A stretch of 64,000 nucleotides of DNA from Marivita sp003149565 (GCF_965216415.1 NZ_CBDCFU010000002.1); one strand, 5' to 3'; counted from the stretch's first letter, positions 25,063 through 34,466 are shown. The notes: a model not told the origin generated them from the sequence alone. Program-made: numbers and translations.

Positions 25063-26097
25063 TTAGGTCCGCCGATGCCGAATTGCAAAGAGGGGCAGGA
25101 GAACGCCCAGAATCGTGAGACGGAAGACGTGATGGGCTGCGACCAGCGCCGGTTCTAGCCCGGTTTCGATTGAAAGTGCTGCCATAACCTCAACCCCACC
25201 CGGTGCGAATGCCAAGAACAGCGCAGCAGGAGGCAAGCCGATCAAAATTGCGGCAATGTACGCCGCGGCCGCTGCAAGGAGACAGCCGGCGACGGTACTC
25301 AAAAGGCCGGCTAAGAACGCACTTTTGAGTAAAGATCGATCGACGCCGCCAAATCGTGACCCAATCAGTGACCCCATACATACGAAGGCCATGATGGTTA
25401 TCCAGGCGGGTGCAGCGCCAGTTACAAGACCCGTCCCGTGCGTTACGGCTGATACAGCCATTGCGCCGATAAGTAGTGGAGCAGGTACGGACAGTTTCTG
25501 CAGCCCCAAACCAACGGCAAGCGAGAAGATCAAGAGCAGACCAAGGTCGAAAACAGGGCTGGTTCCTTGACTCGAAAAGGTTGCCGATCCGGTTACACCC
25601 CACAGTGAGATCAGGACCGGGACCATCAGTGTGAGTAAGAATACCCGCACCGTTTGCACCAGAACCACCTGTGGAACATCTGCCTTGAGATCAGTGGCAA
25701 GCCCCAAGACAAAGGTCAGATGTCCAGGCGCGGCAGATAGAAACGCCGTTACGGGGCGATGTCCGAACAAGTGTCTCAATGCAAACGGAACAACCACCAT
25801 TATCGCTATTAGCGTTAATGTCAGGACCAGCAGCGAGATCGGCCAGGTCAATGCTGCGGAAATCACATCCGGGGTCACGGTGCTCCCAATCTGTGCGCCA
25901 ATCACGAGAAACATGATTTGGCATAGGCGCTGCGGGATTTCAGTCCGCCATCCCAGAAGTGTGACGAGTGCGACGGTTGTCGCCGGACCGGTGACGGTTG
26001 CAGCCGGAAATCCGATGATATGAAAAAGAACCGCGCCGATCGCACCGATCAGGACGGTTGGAATGACAGGCGGAAGCCTTGGGTCAAATTCCCTCAT
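25063..26097 (-). CDS. AbrB family membrane protein (putative transporter/regulator)
   Basis: The ATG at 26097 gives 344 residues; upstream residues belong to the overlapping citryl-CoA-lyase-like gene. There are about ten hydrophobic spans in two similar halves, with the repeated pattern LGWRTEIPQRLCQIMFLVIG and the segment APGGVEVMAALSIETGLEPA in the C-terminal half, which is characteristic of the AbrB membrane family (often misannotated as ammonia monooxygenase). Function in the family is poorly known. Here it is the last gene of the TctABC operon, overlapping its predecessor by 14 bases, and may serve as an exporter or sensor for the same carboxylate (speculation). Confidence 0.78.
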   Translation of the reverse strand: MREFDPRLPPVIPTVLIGAIGAVLFHIIGFPAATVTGPATTVALVTLLGWRTEIPQRLCQIMFLVIGAQIGSTVTPDVISAALTWPISLLVLTLTLIAIMVVVPFALRHLFGHRPVTAFLSAAPGHLTFVLGLATDLKADVPQVVLVQTVRVFLLTLMVPVLISLWGVTGSATFSSQGTSPVFDLGLLLIFSLAVGLGLQKLSVPAPLLIGAMAVSAVTHGTGLVTGAAPAWITIMAFVCMGSLIGSRFGGVDRSLLKSAFLAGLLSTVAGCLLAAAAAYIAAILIGLPPAALFLAFAPGGVEVMAALSIETGLEPALVAAHHVFRLTILGVLLPLFAIRHRRT

Positions 26098-26863
26098 AAG
26101 TCCATCTGTAGGCAGGCGGTGTTGGCCCCTTGTTACGTCCTCCTTGTTCCATTTGTTCCCAAGCATGCGCAAGGATGCCGACTGAGCGTGAGAGTCCAAA
26201 AAAGCCCCGCGCCAAGGGGGCAGGGCACCCAAGCTCTGCGTAAATGACTGCCGTTGCGCCATCGATGTTCATGGGCACTGGTTTGCCACATTCCTCGCTT
26301 AGCCGGTGTTCAATTGCGCGCCCGATATGTGCGAATTTTCCAGCGACCGCGCCTGTCTCGGCCGCCTCGTCCACCAAAGCAAGCAGGCGTGGGGCTCGGG
26401 GATCGACAGGTTTATGAAATCTATGACCAAACCCCGGAACGAATTTTCCGTTCACAGTTCGCCAGGCGTCGAGACACTCGCCAAGCTTTTGAAGACCTGC
26501 GTTGTCAATTTCGCGATACAACGTAACGGCCTGTTCGCCTGCGCCACCGTGGACATTACCCAACATGTTGAGACCAGTCGCCATCGCGGATTGAAGGCCG
26601 ATGCCGCATGTCGATGCCATACGAGCAGCCGCAATGGATGGCGCTTGTGGACCATGATCGACAGCCGAAACCAAAGCAGCCTCAAACAGCTCAGCGCGAG
26701 GCCCCGAGATGTCCTCACCCAGTACCATCAGCCAGATCATCTTTGCGAAGCTCGTGCTCCCGATCAGGTCTTGAACGGGTCGGCCCCGAAGATGGATTCG
26801 GCCTGGTTCCATGTCGATAATCTTTGTGCGCCACCAATCCGCTACATCATTATCAATGGTCAA
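26084..26863 (-). CDS. Citryl-CoA lyase-like protein (short citrate synthase family)
   Basis: At 259 residues this is much shorter than a normal citrate synthase (about 430) and matches the C-terminal catalytic part. The active-site residues are present: H in NVHGGAGEQAV, H in GFGHRFHK and D in MNIDGATAVIYAELG. Short citrate-synthase-fold proteins such as citryl-CoA lyase cleave citryl-CoA to acetyl-CoA and oxaloacetate. It follows a CaiB/BaiF CoA-transferase gene with a four-base overlap, and both follow tctABC. This supports activation of an imported tricarboxylate (or citramalate-like acid) to a CoA ester and its cleavage. The exact substrate is inferred. Confidence 0.75.
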   Translation of the reverse strand: MTIDNDVADWWRTKIIDMEPGRIHLRGRPVQDLIGSTSFAKMIWLMVLGEDISGPRAELFEAALVSAVDHGPQAPSIAAARMASTCGIGLQSAMATGLNMLGNVHGGAGEQAVTLYREIDNAGLQKLGECLDAWRTVNGKFVPGFGHRFHKPVDPRAPRLLALVDEAAETGAVAGKFAHIGRAIEHRLSEECGKPVPMNIDGATAVIYAELGCPAPLARGFFGLSRSVGILAHAWEQMEQGGRNKGPTPPAYRWTYEGI

Positions 26864-28068
26864 ATAACGCCCTCCTCGCGCAGCGTTTCAATTTGCACCT
26901 GACTATAGCCGAGCATTGCCAGGATCGGCGCCGAGTCTTGACCTAATTCGGGTGGGGGCGTTGTAACCATCGGTCGCTCCCCATTAAAGAGAGCTCCAAC
27001 AGTCGCGATGTCTACATTTCGGTTCGCTCCGGGGACGTTCTCGAAGCGCTTGATGAAATCTCGTCCGGAGACCTGTGGATGTTGAAGTGCTTCTGGAACA
27101 GTAAGGACAGGCCCTGCGGGGACGCCGATCGCGTTTAGTTCATCGGCCCAATCCTGCGCCCTTCTTTTGGTCAGGCTCGTCTCGAGTTCCGCCTTCAGGC
27201 GAAACCTGTTGGCTTTGCGATCTTCACGCGTCTGGAAAGCCTTCGCGGTAAGAAGGTCCGCGCGCCCAAGGTGACGGGCCAAAGCAACCCACTGCTCATC
27301 TTTGTTGGCGGCAATATTGATCAAGCCATCTGCACATTGGAACGCGCCAGACGGTGCCGAGGTTGGGTTTTCATTGCCTTGCGGGCTCGGAGAGACGCCG
27401 CCAATCAGATGGTTCGACACCACCCATCCCATCGTCGCCAGAACAGATTCAAGCATGGACACATCAATAAAACTTCCGCGTGGTTTGGCGTTTAACGCGG
27501 AACAGATCGCCATCGCTGCCGTCAATCCGCCGACAGTGTCTGCCAGTGGATACCCTACACGCAGCGGTGCACTGTCCGGATCTCCTGTGATTGACATCAC
27601 GCCGGACAGTCCTTGCACAATCTGATCATAGGCTGGGCTGGTCGCCAAGGGCCCGGTCTGTCCAAAACCTGAAATCGCGCAATAAATCAATTTGGGATTG
27701 ATCGCCTTCAGAACATCATATCCTACCCCAAGCCTGTCCATTACACCCGGTCGATAGTTTTCCACCAGTACATCCGAGTCCAGAACCAGCTTTTTGAGGA
27801 TATCCGTTCCGCGCGCGTCTTTCAGGTTGAGGCTAAGTGAACTTTTGCCCGCATTCTGAGCCAAAAAGCTGATGCCCATGCCGATGCCGGAGAGGTCTGG
27901 ATCAGCCCCAAGGTTTCTGGCCAGATCTCCTCTGCCGACCGCTTCGATTTTGATCACCTCTGCGCCCAGATGCGCAAGCTGATGGCAAGCGAAGGGGCCC
28001 GCCAACACATTTGTCAGATCAAGAACCCGGACTCCATTGAGGGGTCCGTATGCAGTGTCAGTCGCCAT
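26860..28068 (-). CDS. CaiB/BaiF family CoA-transferase
   Basis: The ATG at 28068 (MATDTAYGPL, 402 residues) is preferred; the frame to 28125 overlaps tctA. It has the family III N-terminal motif RVLDLTNVLAGPFACHQLAH, the pocket ENYRPGVMDRLGVGYDV and the catalytic aspartate in GSFIDVSMLES. Class III CoA-transferases move CoA between carboxylic acids, often using a succinyl-CoA or acyl-CoA donor. It overlaps tctA by 11 bases and the lyase-like gene by four bases. The pair would turn the acid imported by TctABC into its CoA ester. Confidence 0.88.
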   Translation of the reverse strand: MATDTAYGPLNGVRVLDLTNVLAGPFACHQLAHLGAEVIKIEAVGRGDLARNLGADPDLSGIGMGISFLAQNAGKSSLSLNLKDARGTDILKKLVLDSDVLVENYRPGVMDRLGVGYDVLKAINPKLIYCAISGFGQTGPLATSPAYDQIVQGLSGVMSITGDPDSAPLRVGYPLADTVGGLTAAMAICSALNAKPRGSFIDVSMLESVLATMGWVVSNHLIGGVSPSPQGNENPTSAPSGAFQCADGLINIAANKDEQWVALARHLGRADLLTAKAFQTREDRKANRFRLKAELETSLTKRRAQDWADELNAIGVPAGPVLTVPEALQHPQVSGRDFIKRFENVPGANRNVDIATVGALFNGERPMVTTPPPELGQDSAPILAMLGYSQVQIETLREEGVI

Positions 28069-29581
28069 CGGCAACGCCTTCAGCGCGCTTGCGCGCGCGA
28101 TATCCTCGGTAGCTTGGCAAAACAACGAGGATCACTGCCAAGGCCAAAAGTCCCATTGTCATCGGGCGTTCAAGAATGAAGTCGAATCCACGATAAAGTT
28201 GCATTGCTCGGGCAAAGTTGTTTTCGAGCATCGTGCCAAGAATGAACCCGATCAGGAGCGGTGCGAGCGGGAAATCCGCAAATCGCAGGATTGTCGCCAC
28301 AACGCCAAAACCAACCAGAATCAAGAGTTCGGTTGAATTGTTCTGACCCAAGTAGCTGCCCATCAGAGTGAAGAACAGAATGAAAGGAATAAGGAACGTG
28401 CGCGGGATCGTCAGGATCTTGGCGATATAGGGGATCAGCGGCAAGTTGAGGATCAACAACACAAGATTGCCCAGATACATTGATATAATGACGGCCCAGA
28501 AGACCTCTGGTGTATCCGTCATCAACCGCGGGCCTGGGGTCACATTCAGTGCCAAGAGCGCTCCGAGCAGGATGGCCGTTGTTCCGGAGCCAGGTATCCC
28601 CAGGGTTAACAAAGGCACGAAGGACCCCGTGCAGGCGGCGTTGTTTGCCGTTTCAGGCGCTGCCAAACCCTTGATAGAGCCTTTGCCGAACTCTTCCTGC
28701 TCAGCGCCTTTGGCAATGTTACGCTCTACCGCGTAGCCCAGAAACGATGCGATGGTTGCCCCAGCTCCGGGGAGAACTCCTATGAAGAAGCCTTGGAGCG
28801 ATTGTCGTCCTACAACAGGGGCTATGGTACGCGCTTCGCTGCGCGTGATCCGCATGCCTGTGATTTTCCCGCTGTCATCGCTCGATCCACTTGCAGCACG
28901 GGCCGGGTTCATCACAAGAAACAATGCTTCAGGCAGCGCAAACATGGCCATCGCCAGTGTGATAAAGGAAAAACCGGACTGAAGGTCCATCATGCCGAAT
29001 GTAAAGCGCGGCGTGTTTGACAGCGCTCCTTCGCCGACAGTTCCAAGCATCAGGCCAAGGATGGTCATCATCAGCGCTTTGGCCACCTGCCCGGTGCCTG
29101 CGAAGGCAGCAATTGCTGAAAGGCCAACGACCATCAAGGCGAAGTACTCGGCTGAGTGAAATAGTAAAGCCACTGTTGAGAGCGCAGGCGCAAAGATCAT
29201 CAACAGAATGGCACCGATTGTCCCTCCGGCAAAGCTGGCTGTGGCTGCGATGGTTAGCGCTTTGCCTGCTTGCCCCTTGCGAGCCATCGGATAGCCGTCA
29301 AAGCTGGTCGCAACCGTGCCTGCAACCCCCGGTGCATTGAGCAGGATCGACGACGTTGAGCCGCCAAAGATCGCGCCATAGTAGACGCCGGATAGTAGGA
29401 TCAGTGCGGCAGTCGGATCACCGATCCCAATGGCGACCGGGATCATAATTGCAATGATCGACATGGGCCCAAGCCCAGGTAGCATTCCGATCAAAGTACC
29501 GATGACACAGCCCATCACAACCATGATCAGGTTGAACGGAGTGACCGCCGCCGTCAGGCCGATGAGAATTCCTTCGAGCAT
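28058..29581 (-). CDS. tctA: Tripartite tricarboxylate transporter large permease
   Basis: The 507-residue protein has about twelve membrane spans. It opens with MLEGILIGLTAAVTPFNLIM and contains GMLPGLGPMSIIAIMIPVAI and the mirror-image second half (GFFIGVLPGAGATIASFLGY), the hallmark paired LPG.G loops of TctA. It forms the channel of a secondary, ion-driven importer for citrate or other di- and tricarboxylates. It follows tctB by 12 bases and sits in front of the CoA-transferase and lyase genes, with overlapping ends, so uptake and metabolism appear to be one transcript. Confidence 0.93.
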   Translation of the reverse strand: MLEGILIGLTAAVTPFNLIMVVMGCVIGTLIGMLPGLGPMSIIAIMIPVAIGIGDPTAALILLSGVYYGAIFGGSTSSILLNAPGVAGTVATSFDGYPMARKGQAGKALTIAATASFAGGTIGAILLMIFAPALSTVALLFHSAEYFALMVVGLSAIAAFAGTGQVAKALMMTILGLMLGTVGEGALSNTPRFTFGMMDLQSGFSFITLAMAMFALPEALFLVMNPARAASGSSDDSGKITGMRITRSEARTIAPVVGRQSLQGFFIGVLPGAGATIASFLGYAVERNIAKGAEQEEFGKGSIKGLAAPETANNAACTGSFVPLLTLGIPGSGTTAILLGALLALNVTPGPRLMTDTPEVFWAVIISMYLGNLVLLILNLPLIPYIAKILTIPRTFLIPFILFFTLMGSYLGQNNSTELLILVGFGVVATILRFADFPLAPLLIGFILGTMLENNFARAMQLYRGFDFILERPMTMGLLALAVILVVLPSYRGYRARKRAEGVADGD

Positions 29582-29593
29582 CTCACGTCCCCC

Positions 29594-30085
29594 TTACATA
29601 AAGATGCCGGGCCAAGGGCGCAGGAAGATTCCGAGCACCTCTTGTACCAGATACCAGATCGACCCAGCCGCAACGGCAGTCACCGGGATCAGAATGTGGA
29701 AGCGGCGTTCTCCCAGAATTACCGCCCCAATGACGAGAAATGCGATAGTCGAGCCGACGAACCCCAAGGGCCTCAATGTGAGCGCATATGTAACCATCAA
29801 ACCGAGCAACGCCAAAGCTTGTCCAATGTGGTAGTCGCCCAGACGATTAAGGTCGATCGCGCCATCCTTGGCAGCGTCGGACTCGGCTTTACGCTTTGAT
29901 GTGAACAGCACGACAAGGCCCACGACCATGCCGAGAATGGTCAGAATTTTGGGGAAGGTGGACGGCCAGACTGGATTGCGCCTGAGGATTGGCGGCAATT
30001 GATCGTCCATCGTGAAAAAGGCCGCATACCCATAGACGCAACACAAGGCGATAAAGGCCAATGCGATCCAGCGATCAAGCGCCAT
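29594..30085 (-). CDS. tctB: Tripartite tricarboxylate transporter small permease
   Basis: The 163-residue protein has four to five hydrophobic segments (ALDRWIALAFIALCCVYGYA at the N-terminus, and LALLGLMVTYALTLRPLGFV), with the central basic loop FTSKRKAESDAAKDG. This matches the size and layout of TctB, which is the small and poorly conserved membrane partner of TctA. It follows the tctC gene after a structured 117-base gap and precedes tctA. Its role is known only by association with the large subunit. Confidence 0.85.
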   Translation of the reverse strand: MALDRWIALAFIALCCVYGYAAFFTMDDQLPPILRRNPVWPSTFPKILTILGMVVGLVVLFTSKRKAESDAAKDGAIDLNRLGDYHIGQALALLGLMVTYALTLRPLGFVGSTIAFLVIGAVILGERRFHILIPVTAVAAGSIWYLVQEVLGIFLRPWPGIFM

Positions 30086-30122
30086 CTCTCAACCCTCCAA
30101 GTCATATCTGAAGTTTGTATGT

Positions 30123-30164
30123 GGCGGATGCCTTTGGGGTGGTTGGCCCAACCGGACATCCGCC
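30123..30164. terminator. Nested hairpin between tctC and tctB
   Basis: GGCGGATG (30123-30130) pairs with CATCCGCC (30157-30164), and an inner GGTTG (30141-30145) pairs with CAACC (30149-30153). No T-run follows on the minus strand. Its place after the binding-protein gene suggests it stabilises or attenuates the message so that tctC is made in excess of tctB and tctA. Confidence 0.55.
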
Positions 30165-30202
30165 TTTGATCTGCTGTGATCCAACAGGATCAAAGCGGAG
30201 CT

Positions 30203-31189
30203 TCAGAGGAAGCCGAGTTCGCGCATCAGATCACCGATCTGCTTCTCCTGACCTTCGAGGAAGGTTTTGAACTCGTCGCCCGGACGGAAGATGTTGACCA
30301 GGCCCATGCGTGCTCGGACTTCTTCCCACTCGGGAGTTTCCATCATGGCAGCCAGCATGTCCTGATATTCCGCCAGCTTGTCGTCGGGCAGGCCCGGTGC
30401 TGCGAAGAAACCGCGCCAATTTACGAACTGGGCGTCGATGCCTTGCTCGGCAAAGGTCGGAGCGTCTTCAAATGCAGGAACGCGTTCGGGTGCCGTCACG
30501 CCCAAAATGCGGACTTCGCCCTGGTCTGCCAGGGCAACAGCTTCGGAGAAGCCTGTGGAGAGCGCGTCAATCTCACCGGACAGGAGGCCGGCCATCGCCT
30601 CGCCACCTGCATCATAGCCGATATAGTTGAATGCGGTTGGGTCTTCACCCGCTGCCTGCATCACGATCGCCGCAACAAGGTGGTCCATACCGCCAGGAAC
30701 CGAACCGCCACCAATCGCGAAGTCGGCAGCATTCTCGCGGTACATCGCAAGCGCGTCATCCATCGAATTGATCGGGCTGTCTGCGGATACGACGAGGGCG
30801 GCGTAGTCACCGACCGTGCCTGCAACCAATGTCAGGTCGCGGAAGCTTTGAGAGATTTCGCCTGTCAGAGCACGGATCACGATCGGGGTCGAATTGACCA
30901 TAAGCGTTCCGTGGCTGCTTGCGGCGTTTTCAATCAGGTTCCCAATGGCAACACCGCCACCGCCGCCCGACATGTTTTCAAAAGTTGCTGTACCAACCAG
31001 ACCGGAATTCACAAGTGCTTCGCCAGTACCGCGCGCTGTGCCGTCCCAGCCGCCGCCTGCACCACCGGGAATAAGGAAATGCACCGACTCCATTTTTTGA
31101 TGCCCACCGGCAAAAGCAACGCCAGACATGGCAACGGTTGCAGTGGCCGCAGCGATAAGCGTGCGGCGTGACCACTCAAGAGTGTTCAT
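30203..31189 (-). CDS. tctC: Tripartite tricarboxylate transporter periplasmic receptor
   Basis: The ATG at 31189 is preceded by GGAGG. The 328-residue product begins MNTLEWSRRTLIAAATATVA, a leader ending near VAFAGG, with a twin-arginine-like SRRTLI. The mature part has HFLIPGGAGGGWDGTARGTG and MVNSTPIVIRALTGE, then the FNYIGYDAGGEAMAGLLSGE region typical of TctC (Bug) receptors. It delivers an acid to TctAB. It is divergent from the tctD gene (104 bases between starts), so the two-component system is likely to control it. Confidence 0.9.
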   Translation of the reverse strand: MNTLEWSRRTLIAAATATVAMSGVAFAGGHQKMESVHFLIPGGAGGGWDGTARGTGEALVNSGLVGTATFENMSGGGGGVAIGNLIENAASSHGTLMVNSTPIVIRALTGEISQSFRDLTLVAGTVGDYAALVVSADSPINSMDDALAMYRENAADFAIGGGSVPGGMDHLVAAIVMQAAGEDPTAFNYIGYDAGGEAMAGLLSGEIDALSTGFSEAVALADQGEVRILGVTAPERVPAFEDAPTFAEQGIDAQFVNWRGFFAAPGLPDDKLAEYQDMLAAMMETPEWEEVRARMGLVNIFRPGDEFKTFLEGQEKQIGDLMRELGFL

Positions 31190-31292
31190 TGATTGTCCTC
31201 CCATTTGACAGGCGGTCCTCCGCCGCCCATGCTCGTATTTCACCACACAAAGCTGACAGAAGCCTGACACGGTGCCACGAGGGAGGAACGGG

Positions 31293-31961
31293 GTGCGCTA
31301 TCTTTTGGTGGAGGACAATTTGGAACTGGCAGAAGCTGTTGTCGGTCGGTTGGCTTTGGATGGCCATGCCGTCGATCATGCGGCCAGTCTCGCTGATGCG
31401 GAAGATTGTCTTTCCGCTGCACAATATGACCTTATTCTGTTGGATGTGATGTTGCCTGATGGTGACGGACGGGATTTCCTCGCGCGCAGCAGATCACATC
31501 TCGAAACGCCGGTGATTGTATTGACCGCGCGGTCGCAAGTGTCCGACCGTGTTGGCGCGTTGGATCAAGGAGCAGATGACTACATCACCAAGCCGTTCGA
31601 CTTTTCCGAGCTCGAAGCGCGTTGCCGCGCCGTGCTGCGTCGTCGAGGTGGTGAAGCGCGAAATGAGATCCATTTGGGAGACGCTGTTTTCGATCCTCTT
31701 TCGGGAACCTTGAAGCACGGGAGCGAGTCGATTGATTTGCGCAATCGTGAGATTCGCCTTCTCGAGGTATTCGCCAGGCATAAGGGGCAAATTCTGTCTA
31801 AGAGCCAGCTGATGGATCGCCTTTTTTCATACGACGCGGAAGTGACAGAGAACGCTATCGAGGTCTATGTCGGGCGTTTGCGGCGTCGGATCGATGGCAT
31901 GGGTGTAAGCATCGAGACTGTTCGAGGTCTTGGATACCGGATGGAGACCGGCGACGCGTGA
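31293..31961 (+). CDS. tctD: Response regulator, OmpR/PhoB type (TctD-like)
   Basis: The start is best placed at the GTG at 31293 (MRYLLVEDNLELAE) because GAGGAAC precedes it. The product is 222 residues. The receiver domain has the acidic pocket ED, phosphoacceptor D in LILLDVMLPDGDG and K in YITKPFDF, and the C-terminal winged helix has SLFSYDAEVTENAIEVYVGRLR-type wording (key part AIEVYVGRLRRRID). It is divergent from tctC and precedes the kinase gene with a four-base overlap. It is expected to activate the tct operon when phosphorylated. Confidence 0.88.
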   Translation: MRYLLVEDNLELAEAVVGRLALDGHAVDHAASLADAEDCLSAAQYDLILLDVMLPDGDGRDFLARSRSHLETPVIVLTARSQVSDRVGALDQGADDYITKPFDFSELEARCRAVLRRRGGEARNEIHLGDAVFDPLSGTLKHGSESIDLRNREIRLLEVFARHKGQILSKSQLMDRLFSYDAEVTENAIEVYVGRLRRRIDGMGVSIETVRGLGYRMETGDA

Positions 31962-33331
31962 CAAGTACGGGGTCAATCGGGCGCAGGCTGACGCTGCTTC
32001 TGGCGGGGGTTGCTGCCTTGCTGTCCGTGTTGAGTTGGTGGATGGTTACGGGTCTTGCACGGCAGGCGGCTGAGCGGACGCAAGACAATGTGTTGGCGGC
32101 GTCTGTCACGACCATCGCGGAAACGCTTCGCAGCGAGCAAGGCGAAGTTCGGCTTGAACTGCCCTATTCCGCCTTCTCCATGCTTGGTGCGATCAGCGAG
32201 GACCGCGTGTTCTATCGTGTCGCCAAAGGTGCGACGGTGCTGACTGGCTACGAGGACCTGCCGGTTCCGACAGCATCGCTGCCATCAGGTGGTCGTGTGG
32301 TCTTTGATACCGGGCAATACAGCGGAGAAGAAATCCGCATGGCAACAGTCTCGCGTCTTGTTCTGTCAGGAACCGAGCCTGTTCCTGTCACAGTTACCGT
32401 TGCCCAAACGCGTGGTGGAATTGCATCAATTTCAGCGGATCTGTCGCAGCAGGCTGCTTACCTTGCGATCGCGTTTTTTCTTGTGGCTGTCTCGCTTTCG
32501 GCGTTCGCCGCGCGAACGTCCCTGAAGCCCCTGAACGAGATTGCCGCTGCAGTGTCGCGGAGAGGGCCATCTGATCTTCGTCCTCTGCGCCGATCTGCTC
32601 CGACCGAGCTTGCACCTTTGATGATGTCTCTCAATCGCCTTATGGAGAGACTTGGTCAATCAATTCGAAGCGCAGAGGATTTCATTGCAGAGGCGGCACA
32701 TCGCATCCGCACACCTTTGGCCACGGTTCGTGCACAGGCGGAAATTGCGCTTCGGTCAGCCGAAGATGACGAGCAAAAGCAGCGGTTGCGTCAAATGATC
32801 CGTGCTATTGACGAGAGTTCCCGGTCTGCCGGGCAGTTGTTGGATCACGCGACCGTCATCTACCGCACTGATGACCTCGTGCGTACGCCCGTGTTGCTGT
32901 CTGATTTGGTGGGGAAAACCGTGGCCGGTTTGGAACCGACTGCTGCCATGAAGGATATCCGTCTCAGCGTCGAGATGGTCAGGGCCAAGGTCGAGGTCGA
33001 CCCTGTATTGATGGACAATGCACTGCGTAACGTTCTGGACAATGCCATCAAGTATTCGCCGTCAGAGACCACGGTAACGATTGCCGCATCCGAGCAAGGG
33101 GGAGAGGTTAGGATTGCGATAAAGGACCAAGGCGACGGTCTTGGAGATGGGCCCACGGAAATGCTCACACAAAGGTTTCAACGTGGCACCAATACGCAAG
33201 GAATCGTTGGCTCCGGTCTGGGCCTGACGATCGCCAAAGATGTCCTGGTCGCGCATGGCGGCCGGCTTGAGCTTGAGAGTTTGCAGGGAGGGAAGGGCAC
33301 ATGCGCCACACTTGTTTTGCCATCCTCTTGA
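31958..33331 (+). CDS. tctE: Sensor histidine kinase (TctE-like)
   Basis: This 457-residue membrane kinase begins at a GTG overlapping the tctD stop. It has an N-terminal membrane span (RRLTLLLAGVAALLSVLSWW), a periplasmic sensor region of about 130 residues and a second span (AYLAIAFFLVAVSLSAFAAR). A HAMP-like linker and the H-box AEAAHRIRTPLATVRAQAE lead to the ATPase domain (N-box NALRNVLDNAIKYS, G-box DQGDGLGDG and GSGLGLTIAKD). It pairs with the preceding response regulator. Its 3' end overlaps the next gene by 31 bases, unusually long for an operon junction. Confidence 0.9.
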   Translation: MTSTGSIGRRLTLLLAGVAALLSVLSWWMVTGLARQAAERTQDNVLAASVTTIAETLRSEQGEVRLELPYSAFSMLGAISEDRVFYRVAKGATVLTGYEDLPVPTASLPSGGRVVFDTGQYSGEEIRMATVSRLVLSGTEPVPVTVTVAQTRGGIASISADLSQQAAYLAIAFFLVAVSLSAFAARTSLKPLNEIAAAVSRRGPSDLRPLRRSAPTELAPLMMSLNRLMERLGQSIRSAEDFIAEAAHRIRTPLATVRAQAEIALRSAEDDEQKQRLRQMIRAIDESSRSAGQLLDHATVIYRTDDLVRTPVLLSDLVGKTVAGLEPTAAMKDIRLSVEMVRAKVEVDPVLMDNALRNVLDNAIKYSPSETTVTIAASEQGGEVRIAIKDQGDGLGDGPTEMLTQRFQRGTNTQGIVGSGLGLTIAKDVLVAHGGRLELESLQGGKGTCATLVLPSS

Positions 33332-34329
33332 TCTGCCTGTCGACATTCGTCTCAGCGTTGGAAGTGGAAGATCATCGCCTCTTTCCCGGAACGGGAGGGC
33401 AGACATTAAAAGTCATTTCTACGGCAGATCTGGAAGTCTTTGAGCCTTATCTCAAGGCGTTTCAGTCTCAACATCCCAGCTTGTCGATTGACTATACGGT
33501 TGTGTCCTCAAGCGAATTGCACCGTGCTATAACGGGGGGAGCGGTTTTTGACCTTGCATTGTCATCCGCGATGGATTTGCAATTTCAGTTGGCCAACGAC
33601 GGCTTTGCTCAAAGTCACCAGTCCGAGGCAACCGTTGCTTTGCCAGACTGGGCGCGATGGCGCGATTTGATTTTCGCCTTTACCGCTGAACCGGCGGTCG
33701 TAGTTCTGTCGACGGAGCGTTTCCAAGGTTTGGAATTACCAACCACCCGTCAAGAGCTGATCAACGTCCTGCGGGAGTACCCAGAGCGGTTTGATGGAGC
33801 TGTCGGCACCTATGATGTGCGGGACAGCGGATTGGGCTATCTTTTTGCCACTCAGGAAGCGCGCTCAACGGATGCCTATTGGCGCCTTTCCGAGGTGATG
33901 GGGCGTTTGAACCCGCAACTCTATTGCTGCTCCGGCCAGATGATCGACGACGTTGCAGATGGCCGGCTTTCGCTCGCATATAATGTTCTTGGCAGTTACG
34001 CTGCAGAGAGGTTGGCCCGCAATTCTGAGGGACGCGTGCAAATCTTGGGTATGCAGGATTTCACAAATGTCATTCTGCGGACCGCGATCATCCCGACGAC
34101 CGCGCAGGAGAAGGATGCGGCGGGGGATTTGATCGACATGCTGGTAAGGTTGGGGCAGCGCGATGCTCCAGAGGACTGGCCTCTTCCGCCTTTAGGGCAA
34201 TCGGGGCGCGACACTCTCGCGGGTTTTGGACCAATTCGCTTGGGGCCTGCGCTGATGGTGTATCTTGATCCGTTGAACCGCCGCACATTCCTTGCAGAAT
34301 GGGAGAACGCCCTTGAGCAGAGGCAATAA
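33301..34329 (+). CDS. Periplasmic binding protein encoded with TctDE (iron/2-phosphonate-type SBP)
   Basis: The 342-residue product has a signal peptide (MRHTCFAILLICLSTFVSAL, cleaved before EVEDH). The mature protein has the extracellular-solute-binding layout (LKVISTADLEVFEPYLKAFQ, AITGGAVFDLALSS). It lacks an ABC ATPase or permease beside it. The gene starts inside the histidine kinase gene (31 bases overlap), and a ribosome site (GGGAGGGAAGGG) lies just upstream. Its fixed linkage to a sensor kinase suggests it presents a ligand to the kinase as a three-component system. That is inference from position. Confidence 0.8.
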   Translation: MRHTCFAILLICLSTFVSALEVEDHRLFPGTGGQTLKVISTADLEVFEPYLKAFQSQHPSLSIDYTVVSSSELHRAITGGAVFDLALSSAMDLQFQLANDGFAQSHQSEATVALPDWARWRDLIFAFTAEPAVVVLSTERFQGLELPTTRQELINVLREYPERFDGAVGTYDVRDSGLGYLFATQEARSTDAYWRLSEVMGRLNPQLYCCSGQMIDDVADGRLSLAYNVLGSYAAERLARNSEGRVQILGMQDFTNVILRTAIIPTTAQEKDAAGDLIDMLVRLGQRDAPEDWPLPPLGQSGRDTLAGFGPIRLGPALMVYLDPLNRRTFLAEWENALEQRQ

Positions 34330-34466
34330 TGCGCGGCAGTACTATTTTGTCCAATAAGAGAATCCAAGTTGCTCGCTAGATAAGCATATCGCAGGAATTC
34401 GTTACCCCTCGTTACGAGCTGAGGCGAAAAATTTGAAAATCGCAAAAAGCCGTGGTTCTGTAGCAC

